From assembly GCF_008704205.1 (NCBI RefSeq), contig NZ_VXLC01000011.1:62001-126000 (forward strand): DNA of 64,000 nt, read 5' to 3'. The notes beneath the pieces were generated by a model. It did not search any database and was not told where the DNA came from. It saw only the letters and a program-made list of their open reading frames with translations. The position numbers and the translations under genes are program-made. This DNA comes from Nocardia colli. GTDB taxonomy: Bacteria; Actinomycetota; Actinomycetes; Mycobacteriales; Mycobacteriaceae. Each line of letters begins with the position of its first letter. Within the stretch, counting starts at the first letter, position 1. Of the stretch, positions 54,201 to 62,100 are shown piece after piece.

Positions 54201-55544
54201 GTGGATCTGGGCATCGACAGCATCGGAATCATCGATCTGGTGTCCCGGCTGCGTGGCGCCGGCTTCCGGGTAACCGCGAAAGACGTTGTCGCCGCGGCGG
54301 ATCTGCGTGAGCTCGCGGGCACCCTCGACGCCGCGGACGCGGCGGACCCGGTCGAGGCGGCGCACACGCCCGCGGGCACCGTCCTCGCGCTCACCCCGCT
54401 CGCGCACGAGATCATCGCCAACGGCGACTACCGCTACCTGGCGCAGAGTCAGGTGATCACGCTCCCCGACGACGCGTCGGCCGAGCAGATCGCCGAGCGG
54501 ATCGACGCCTTGGCGGCCGCCCACCCGACGCTGCGTTCCCGGCTCGACTTCGGTGCGCACGGCACGGCAGTGCTGGTCGTCGAGGAATCCGCGGACGCGG
54601 CAACATGTCTGACCGTGGTCGCCGACTCCTCGGCCGACGCGGCCGCCCGGCTGTCCGAAACCGTCGACCGGCTGAATCCGGCGACCGGGCAGATGATCGC
54701 CGCGACGCTGCTCGACGGCGGACCCGGTCGACGCCGCCTGCTCCTGTCGATCCACCATCTCGCCGTCGACGTCGTCTCCTGGCTGATCCTCGTCGACGAT
54801 CTACGCAGGCTCGAACAGGGCCGGCTCCCGTTGAACGAGGCCGTCCGGCGGACAGCCGAGGGCCCGGCCCCGACCACCCGGTCACCGATCCTCGGCGCCC
54901 CGCTCGGCGGCAGGCTCACCGACCCCGCCACCGACCGTGCGGCCAAAGTGATCCAGCGCGTGCTCGAGCTCGGCCCCGAACGCACCGAGCGGCTGCTCGC
55001 CCGATGCGCGGAGACCGGAATCTCGGTGGAGGACATCCTGATTCTCGCCGGCGCGCGCACGTTCGCCGACAGTGCCGACGCCGCGGGCCTGGTCGCGCTC
55101 ACCAGGGAATCACACGGCCGACCCGCCGACGACGACACCCGTCAGGTCGGCTGGTTCACCGTGGAGGAGACCGTGCTGGTTCCGCTCGCGGAGATCGACG
55201 GCTGGACGCCCGGCGCGGGCGCCCCGCCACTCGGCGAGCGCACGCACGCCGCGCGCGGCCAGCTCCGGCTCAATCATCTCGGCCGATTCGACGTGTTGAG
55301 CTTCGGCGCCGGCGCGTGGTCGCTGGCCCCGCTGGCGGAATTCACCGCCGAGTTCGGTGTCGCGGGTCATCCCGATCTGCCGGTGCGTTTCACCGTCGAC
55401 ATGACGACGGCGGTCGTTCCCCGGGACGAGGGTCCGTCGCTGGTCGCCCAATTCGACGTCAACTCGGCGGTTCTGGGCGAGGCGGACACCGACGTCCGGG
55501 TCGGCCGCTGGGCCGCGGCGCTGACCGAATTCACCGAACGGTGA
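51222..55544 (+). CDS. NRPS: C-A-T-E module
   Basis: A 1440-residue module. The condensation domain has intact HHIVVDG (~residue 140). The adenylation domain has [32 protein letters not shown] and Lys in NRNDKLDV. A carrier follows (LGIDSIGI, Ser ~1001). The C-terminal ~400 residues are an epimerization-type domain with HHLAVDVVSW (~1180) and LNHLGRF, so a D-residue is expected. The pocket by the usual alignment is D, A, Q, D, L, L, F, V, E; the two acidic residues (278 and 331 positions) would suit a basic side chain such as lysine or ornithine, in line with MbtG and the formyltransferase, but this is weak. GTG 51222 overlaps the preceding stop. Confidence 0.92.
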   Translation: MTTEILDVVALSPLQRGLYSVSTMSGDVDPYLVTFAARIDNLVDLDGLRAAFDEVLQRYPHLGAAVLTDGLPHPVLVITSAGRIGWREVDLRAADDPEAAAQQLYWDEGRLRIDLDNGPLFRVTAARVGEQAYELICTAHHIVVDGWSIPLIFADLIALHGGAGSALPAAPPLREHAAWLATRDTAASIAAWTEALAGLTPMPMLAPPAPGDLPVLGTAEFDRAETELVSSWARSRGITLNTVCQMAWARVLSGLTGRDDVVFGQTTSGRDASLPHADRLVGALVTTIPVRVRMDERSPAAIGAELQRTVARLRAHEYLGIAEITKHADAGQLFDTLLVFENTPLGEITASMPLAGGATMTPRRIDSPSHYPIAVVPVVENERLITRVEIRPDLVDRFDPDRLARRVLAVMRRMIEAERGCDIDLLLDDEPAALTVDARPPVDYASVPEALLAAAERAAERVAVIDPAGEQSFAEFGTAVTALAENLRTAGVRPGDAVAVVLPRDRRVLHAPFAIGLAGALCVHVDPATPADRLAYMFEVADVGVVLADESLADTLSLVREQGREVAHAVPDHDGGLRLLGQPGPSAANVAVPQANRNAPCYVVFTSGTTGRPKGVVVPHGALLNHWSNHERRIFAPLSTQTGRQLRIGHGWSTGFDAAWQPTVALLSGHAVVLLGDKVRTDAEQIVAAIEQQRIDIFDTSPSMLSRLIAAGLFTESTEPVGEYCPLLVLALGGEAISQDTWTRLRRLPSTRVINFYGPTETTVEALMADVHEHAAPTIGRTFDGLAAEVLDHRLRPVPPGGHGELYLSGAQLALGYLGRAGTTAAAFVAGTGGRRYRTGDLVRRTTAGTVAYEGRIDSQVKINGYRVEPDEATVVLRELDGVTHAAALAFVENGRTRLGALVVAERSVAEIRAALALRLPRFLVPTRIVHVDQIPLNRNDKLDVHAATALLHAPVTDAVAAEPATETERTLLGLIAAMGEGRTATVGVLDSLVDLGIDSIGIIDLVSRLRGAGFRVTAKDVVAAADLRELAGTLDAADAADPVEAAHTPAGTVLALTPLAHEIIANGDYRYLAQSQVITLPDDASAEQIAERIDALAAAHPTLRSRLDFGAHGTAVLVVEESADAATCLTVVADSSADAAARLSETVDRLNPATGQMIAATLLDGGPGRRRLLLSIHHLAVDVVSWLILVDDLRRLEQGRLPLNEAVRRTAEGPAPTTRSPILGAPLGGRLTDPATDRAAKVIQRVLELGPERTERLLARCAETGISVEDILILAGARTFADSADAAGLVALTRESHGRPADDDTRQVGWFTVEETVLVPLAEIDGWTPGAGAPPLGERTHAARGQLRLNHLGRFDVLSFGAGAWSLAPLAEFTAEFGVAGHPDLPVRFTVDMTTAVVPRDEGPSLVAQFDVNSAVLGEADTDVRVGRWAAALTEFTER

Positions 55545-55582
55545 GCCGGTAACCGGCGGTACGCCGATGACAAGTCATGAAA

Positions 55583-55601
55583 ATGGGTTAGGCAAACCAC
55601 A
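55583..55601. promoter_or_regulatory. Iron box 1 upstream of the ArCP-Cy-A-T gene
   Basis: ATGGGTTAGGCAAACCACA, 14 of 19 matches by hand. The first of two boxes whose centres are 61 bases apart. Confidence 0.7.
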
Positions 55602-55643
55602 CTCTGTCTCTGGGCCCCATTCGTGGGTTACGATGCCTTGAGA

Positions 55644-55662
55644 TTAGGCAAGGCTTGCCTAC
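55644..55662. promoter_or_regulatory. Iron box 2 upstream of the ArCP-Cy-A-T gene
   Basis: TTAGGCAAGGCTTGCCTAC, 14 of 19 matches by hand and a perfect 8-bp palindrome around a central G (TAGGCAAG-G-CTTGCCTA). It is 39 bases before the ATG. Confidence 0.85.
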
Positions 55663-55701
55663 GTGGCCCGATGGGCCGCTTCTCGGCTGGTGAGGAGTCT
55701 G

Positions 55702-58700
55702 ATGCTCGGCAAGGCTGAACTGCGCGACCTGGTGGCGGCAGATCTCGGCGTAGCACCCGAAACGGTGGGCTACGACGACGATCTGGTGAGTCTGGGCATG
55801 CACTCGATGAAGCTCATGCACTTGGCGGCCAAGTGGCGTAAACAGGGCTACGACGTGCGCAGCTCCACTCTCGCGTTGTCCCCGACGATCGCCGCCTGGG
55901 CGCAGTTGCTGGGTGTAAGCCAGATTGCGGAAGAGCCCGCGCCGACTCCGGTTGCCGAGACCGGTGCCGCCACCGACGAATTCGCGCTGGCGACGATGCA
56001 GCACGCCTACTGGGTCGGCCGCAGGCAGGATCAGCGGCTCGGCGGCGTGGCGGCCCACCTCTACGTCGAATTCGACGGCCGTGGCCTGCAAGCGGATCGG
56101 ATGCGCCGCGCGGCCGAGCGGCTGGTGCGGCACCACGCGATGCTGCGCGCCCAGTTCCTGGACAGCGGCATGCAGCGGATCTTGCCCGAGCCGCTGGTTC
56201 CGGTATGCCACACGCTCGACCTGAGCGCGCGGGCCGAGGCAGACGTCGAGGCCGAGCTGAGCCGGATCCGGCAGGACAAGAGTCATCAGCGCATGGACGT
56301 GGCCGCCGGACAGGTGGTGGACATCGCTGTCACGGTGCTGCCGGACGGCGCGCACCGCCTGCATCTCGACGTCGACATGGTCGCCGCCGACGCGCAGAGC
56401 TACCGCCGCATCCTCGACGACCTGGCCACGCTCTACGCGGCCGACGACGACACGCTCCCGCCGCTCGGCTTCACCTTCCGCGAATACCTGGCCGCCAAAG
56501 CGCGCACCGCGCCGGACAATTCGGTCGACGAGCAGTGGTGGGCGCAGAAGGCGCCGACGCTGCCCGACATTCCGTCGCTGCCGGTCGTCGCGGAGAACGA
56601 GCGACCGGATCCGGCGCGCAGCATCCGGCTGCACCACTGGTTCGACCCCGCGGGCAAGGCCCGATTGCAGCAGTACGCGCACGGCAACGGCGTGACCCCG
56701 GCCGTCGCGCTGGCCACCGTGTTCAGCGAGGCGATCGCGCGCTGGTCGGCGCAGCAGCGTTTCCTGCTGAACCTGCCGCTGTTCGCCCGCGAGCCGCTGC
56801 ACGACGACATCGACCGGGTGGTCGGCGATTTCACCAATTCCGTGCTGGTCGACGTCGACGCGCGCACGACGGAGTCGATGGTGGCCCGGGCGAAGCGGTT
56901 GCAGCGCGAACTGCACACCGCGGCCGCGCACGCCGGCTACGAGGGCCTGGACGTGCTGCGCGATCTCGGCAGGTTGCGCGGCGCGCCGGTTACGCCGTCG
57001 GTGGTCTTCACCTCGGGGCTCGATCTGGGGGAGTTGTTCTCCGAGCAGGTCACTCGCGTCTTCGGCGAGCCGGTCTGGATCCTCTCCCAGGGGCCGCAGG
57101 TCGACCTGGACGCACAGGTCGTGGAGCTGGCCGGCGGGTTGCTGGTGAACTGGGACATCCGCCGTGACGCACTGCCCGCGGGTGTCGCCGAGGCGATGTT
57201 CGCCGAATTCCGTGCCACCCTGGACGCACTCGTGCGGGCGGATGCCGACTGGTCCGCGGCGCTGACCATCGCGCTGCCGGAAGCACAGCGCGCGGTGCGT
57301 GATTCGGCGAACGACAGCACCGTCGATCTGGGCGAGCGCACCCTGCACGACGCGTTCTTCGCACTGGCCGAGCAGCATCCGGAGCGCGTGGCGCTGCACT
57401 GGCGCGACGATGGGTCGTCCAGTTACGGCGAGCTGTCCGCGCAGTCGCTGGCGGTCGCCCGCGCCCTGGTGGACGCGGGCGTCGAGCCCGGCGACACCGT
57501 GGCGGTCGTGATCCCGAAGGGGCACCGGCAGATTCCCGCCGTGCTCGGGGTGCTCGCCGCCGGCGCGGCCTACCTGCCGATCGGCACCGACCAGCCGAGC
57601 GCACGGCGGGATCGGATCCTCGCGCGCGGCGGTGTGCGGGTCGCGCTGATCGACGACACGGATGCGCTGCCCGCGTCGGTGACCGGCGTCACCCTCCGAA
57701 CCGCGCTGGCGGCAACGCCTTTGGCCGGTCCGGTGACCACGACACCGGATGCCCTGGCCTACGTGCTGTTCACCTCGGGATCCACCGGCGAGCCCAAGGG
57801 CGTCGAGGTCAGCCACCGCGCCGCCGCCAACACCATCGACGCGATCGGCGCCCGCTTCGGCCTCGGCGCGGACGATCGGCTGATCGGCTTGTCCGCCTTG
57901 GGATTCGACCTGTCGGTCTACGACATCTTCGCTCCGCTGTCGCTCGGCGGCGCACTCGCCTGCGTCGACGCGGAGATCGAGCGGGACGCCGCCGCGTGGG
58001 CCGCGCTCATCGCCGACGCCGGGGTCACCGTGCTCAACTGCGCACCCGGCCTGATCGGCATGCTGCTCGAGCTCGCCGCACCCGATCAACTGCGCTCGCT
58101 GCGGCTCGTGCTCACCGGCGGCGACAAGGTGAAAACCCAACTCGCGCAACGGGCCCGTGCCCTGGTGCCCGGCCTGCGCTTCGTCGGCCTCGGCGGCACC
58201 ACCGAAACCGCGATCCACTCCACCGTCTGCGAGGTCACCGACGACTTCCCCGCCGAATGGGTCGATGTGCCCTACGGCACGCCGCTGGCGAACGTGCGAC
58301 TGCGCGCGGTCAACGAGCGCGGCGAGGACTGCCCCGACTGGGTGCCCGGTGAACTCTGGATCGGCGGCGCGAGCGTCGCCGACGGCTACCGCGGCGACGC
58401 CGAGCGAACGGCGGACCGGTTCGTCCAGGTCGACGGCGTGCGTTGGTACCGGACCGGTGATCTGGCGCGCTATCTGCCGGACGGCACCGTCGACTTCCTC
58501 GGGCGGGCCGACCATCAGGTCAAGATTCGCGGCTACCGGGTCGAACTCGGTGAAGTCGAGTCGGCGCTGGTCACGCTCGCACCGCTGCGCTCGGCCGTCG
58601 TGGTGATCACCGCGGCGGGCAGGCTCGCCGCCGCAGTCACCGCGGACGGACCGGTCGAGGTTGCCGACATCGTCGAGCAGCTGCGGGAACTGTTGCCCGC

Positions 58701-59142
58701 CTACATGATTCCCGAAGTCGTCGAGGTGCTCGACGCGCTTCCGCTCACCGCCAACGGCAAGCTCGACCGGGCCGCGATCGGCGCCCTGTTCGCCGCGGAT
58801 GCCGATACCCGGACCGTCTACGTGCCCCCGGCGAACGAGGTGGAGGCCGCGGTCGAATACATCACCGCCCAGGTGCTCGGGCTCGACCGGCTCGGCGTCG
58901 ATACGGACTTCTTCGACGCCGGTGGCAACTCGATCCTGGCCACCACGCTGACCGGGCAGATCCGCGGCCTGCTGGCGGTGGACGGCTTCGGCGTGACCGG
59001 GGTGCTCGAGGGCCGCACCGTGCGCCGGATCAGCGCGGGCCTGCTGGCCGCCGAGCCGGCGCCGGACCGGCTGGTGCACGTCGCCCGGATCCTGCTCGAG
59101 CTGGCCGAGATCAGCCTGCCGCCGACGGTGGCCCTGGTGTAG
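55702..59142 (+). CDS. NRPS initiation protein: aryl carrier-Cy-A(Cys)-T
   Basis: A 1146-residue protein similar in plan to MbtB, PchE and HMWP2. An N-terminal carrier (residues 1-75, LGMHSMKLM, Ser36) is of the aryl-carrier type. The following condensation-like domain has DMVAAD (~226-231), the DxxxxD motif of heterocyclization domains. The adenylation domain has FTSGSTGEPKG, FDLSVYDIF and YRTGD; its pocket reads D, L, Y, N, L, G, L, I, H, differing at two positions from the cysteine code DLYNLSLIWK. A second carrier (DAGGNSIL, Ser ~1077) ends the protein. So it should join an aryl acid to cysteine and close a thiazoline ring. GAGGAG precedes ATG 55702. The aryl-AMP ligase is not in the window. 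Confidence 0.93.
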   Translation: MLGKAELRDLVAADLGVAPETVGYDDDLVSLGMHSMKLMHLAAKWRKQGYDVRSSTLALSPTIAAWAQLLGVSQIAEEPAPTPVAETGAATDEFALATMQHAYWVGRRQDQRLGGVAAHLYVEFDGRGLQADRMRRAAERLVRHHAMLRAQFLDSGMQRILPEPLVPVCHTLDLSARAEADVEAELSRIRQDKSHQRMDVAAGQVVDIAVTVLPDGAHRLHLDVDMVAADAQSYRRILDDLATLYAADDDTLPPLGFTFREYLAAKARTAPDNSVDEQWWAQKAPTLPDIPSLPVVAENERPDPARSIRLHHWFDPAGKARLQQYAHGNGVTPAVALATVFSEAIARWSAQQRFLLNLPLFAREPLHDDIDRVVGDFTNSVLVDVDARTTESMVARAKRLQRELHTAAAHAGYEGLDVLRDLGRLRGAPVTPSVVFTSGLDLGELFSEQVTRVFGEPVWILSQGPQVDLDAQVVELAGGLLVNWDIRRDALPAGVAEAMFAEFRATLDALVRADADWSAALTIALPEAQRAVRDSANDSTVDLGERTLHDAFFALAEQHPERVALHWRDDGSSSYGELSAQSLAVARALVDAGVEPGDTVAVVIPKGHRQIPAVLGVLAAGAAYLPIGTDQPSARRDRILARGGVRVALIDDTDALPASVTGVTLRTALAATPLAGPVTTTPDALAYVLFTSGSTGEPKGVEVSHRAAANTIDAIGARFGLGADDRLIGLSALGFDLSVYDIFAPLSLGGALACVDAEIERDAAAWAALIADAGVTVLNCAPGLIGMLLELAAPDQLRSLRLVLTGGDKVKTQLAQRARALVPGLRFVGLGGTTETAIHSTVCEVTDDFPAEWVDVPYGTPLANVRLRAVNERGEDCPDWVPGELWIGGASVADGYRGDAERTADRFVQVDGVRWYRTGDLARYLPDGTVDFLGRADHQVKIRGYRVELGEVESALVTLAPLRSAVVVITAAGRLAAAVTADGPVEVADIVEQLRELLPAYMIPEVVEVLDALPLTANGKLDRAAIGALFAADADTRTVYVPPANEVEAAVEYITAQVLGLDRLGVDTDFFDAGGNSILATTLTGQIRGLLAVDGFGVTGVLEGRTVRRISAGLLAAEPAPDRLVHVARILLELAEISLPPTVALV

Positions 59143-59193
59143 CGCGGAATGCGTTGCCGCACCGGATAGTTCGAGACAGATTGGTTTGACGTA

Positions 59194-62100
59194 ATGCGAT
59201 CGCTGGAAGACCTACAGGAAGCGATGCGGGCCAGGCTCGCCGCGGCGGGGCTGGCAAGCACGCCCACCGTGCCGCAGCGCCGGGATCCGGCCCGGGCCGC
59301 CATGTCCTTCGGGCAACGCTATGTGTGGGCGCACCAGCAGATTTCACCGGACAGCACCGCGTACAACCTGTGCCTGGCGCTGACCTTCGACGGCGAGGTC
59401 GTCGACGACGCACTGCGGCAAGCCTTTCTGGCGCTGGTGCGACGACACGAGGTGCTGCGCACCACCTATCACAACGACGAGCACGGAAACCCGTACCAGC
59501 GCATCCATCCGGAGCTCGCGCCCCGGGTGCGCGAGCTCGATCTGACCGGATTCGCGGCGAGCGAGGCAGAGCACAGGCTGGGCGTGCGGGTCGAGGCAGC
59601 CGCGCACGAGACCTTCGACCTGTCGAACGAATCGTCGCTGCGGCTCGACTTCGTCCGGCTCGACCCGCGCCGCGTGGTCGTCATCGTCGTGATCCAGCAC
59701 ATCGCCTGGGACGGCATGACCTTGCCCGCGTTGTCGAAGGATGTCGAGCGGTACTACCGCGCGGCGCTGACCGGTTCGATCACCGTCGAGCCGCTGCGCC
59801 GCCAGGTCGCCGACTTCGCGGAGTGGGAGCAGGATCGGTTCGCCACCGCCGATCACGGTGCGGACAGCGACTTCTGGGCCGGTCGATTCGACGGTGAGGT
59901 GCCGGAACTGCCGCTGCCGTACAACCGGCGTCCCCTGCTCGTCACCGAAACCGGCAGCCGCCTGGACCGGCTGCTCGGCGCGACCGCGGATGCCAACCTG
60001 CGCAACCTCAGCGCGGCATTGCGCACCACCCCGTTCTCGGTGTTCCTGGCCGCGTATTACGTTGCGCTGCGCCAGATCACGGGTCAGGCCGATGTGGTGA
60101 TCGGCACCACGGTCGCCAACCGCGAAGAGCCCGGGATGGAGCTGCTGATCGGCAACTTCAGCAACATGCTCCCGTTGCGGTTGAACCCGCCGGCGGATCG
60201 GGCCGGCGGCGGTACCTTCGCCGAGCTGGTCGAATACGTGCGCGCAGTGACCACAGATGCGTTTCGGCACAAGAACTTCCCGCAGGAGGGCGTGGTGCGC
60301 GCGGTCAACCGCGCCACCGGCAATGTCGGTTCCGCGCTGTTCGACACCATGGTGCTGTTCCTGGACCAGAAGATCGACGGACCGCAGCTGCCCGGCGCGG
60401 TCACCAGCTGGCGGCTGGCCGACCACGGCGCCTCGTTGCTGCCGATCGCGGTCGAGGCGTTCCTGCACAGCGATCGAGTCGACGTCCAGATCACCTATCG
60501 GACAGATCTTTTCGACGAGTCGACGATCCAACGGCTGCACGAATACATCGATCAGACGCTCGCCGATGCCACGGCGGCCCGCCGAGTGGACGAACTCCTC
60601 GTGCTCTCGGCCGCGGATCGTGCGGCGGTGCAGACCTGGTCCCGCGGCGACCGGGTGCCGATCGAGCCGGCCACCGTCGACGCGATGATCCGCGATTCCG
60701 CGCGCGACCATCCCGATCGCATCGCCGTGGTCTTCGGTGAAATCGAGCTTCCCTACGCCGAATTCGACGCGCGGGTCAACCGTCTCGCCCGCCGACTGCT
60801 CGAACGTGGCGTACGGACCGGCGACCGGGTCGGTGTCTTCGCCGAGCGCAGCGAATGGCTGCCGGTGGTGTTCGCGGCCGTGCTACGTGCGGGTGCCGTG
60901 TATGTGCCGATCGATCCGAGTTACCCCGCCGATCGCATCGAATTCATGCTCGGCGATGCGCGACCGGCCTTGCTGGTGCGTTCGGCCGGGCCCGACCGGC
61001 TGCTCGATCCGGAACATATCGCGGGTGTGCCGATCCTGGATCTCGCCGACCAGGCCGAGCAGGCGGCGTCGGCTCGGCTCGACGCGACCCCGATCCGGCC
61101 CGGCGAACTTACCCGCCCCATCCACCCGCTCGACGCCGCCTACCTGCTCTACACCTCGGGCACCACGGGCAGGCCGAAGGGCGTGGTGATCAATCATCGC
61201 GCGGTCGCCAGTCACGTCCAATGGATGCGCGACTACCTGGGCTTCGGCGCCGAGCGAATCCTGCAGAAGGCGCCGATCGGCTTCGACGTCTCGGTCTTCG
61301 AACTGGTCAACGCGTTGTGCACCGGCTCGGCCACGGTGCTGCCGCCGCCGGATTGGTGGCAGGCCGATGTAGAAGCCTTGGCCGACATCATCGATCGGCA
61401 CCAGATCACCCAGCTGTCCCTGGTGCCCAGCGTGACCCGGGCGTTTCTCGACGCGGATCCCGATCCCGCCCGCCTGCGCTCGATGCGGTTCGTCTATCTC
61501 GGCGGCGAGGCGGTGCCGCCGCCGCTGGTCGAGGAGGCCGGCCGGGTATTCGGCGGCACCGTGCTCGGTCTCTACGGGCCGACCGAGGCGGCGATGGACC
61601 TCATGCACGAGAACTTCGCGGGCGCGCTGGCCGCACCGGAGGATTTCCGCGCCGCGCTGATCGGCCTGCCCGAATCGAATTCGGACGTCTATGTGCTCGA
61701 CGATCGATTGCGGCCGGTGCCGCCCGGGGTGACCGGTGAATTGTATTTGGGCGGAACCCAACTCGCGCAGGGCTACCATCACCGCTCGGGCCTGAGCTCG
61801 GCGACCTTCGTCGCCTGCCCCTTCACCGACGAACCCGGCGCGCGGATGTATCGCACGGGTGATGTCGTGCGCTGGCATCCCAGCGGCAGCATGGAGTACC
61901 TCGGCCGGATCGACGATCAGGTCAAGGTGCGCGGTCACCGGATCGAGCTCGGCGAGGTCGGCTCGGTGCTGCGTCAGGTGCCCGGCATCGCGTCCGCCGC
62001 GGCGATCGCGATCAACCGTGCGACCGACGCGGCCTTGGTCGCGTACTACGTGCCCGAACCGGGTTCGGCGTACGAGTCCGGCACCGAGGCCGAGAACTCC

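Noticed and set aside
55588-59079. Very long antisense open frame opposite the ArCP-Cy-A-T gene
   Set aside because: Its translation is Arg/Gly/His-rich with no domain. Such frames arise from GC bias opposite real genes; the plus strand has full NRPS motifs. The same applies to the long minus frames at 60883-63696, 26912-29161, 43104-45461 and 929-2314.
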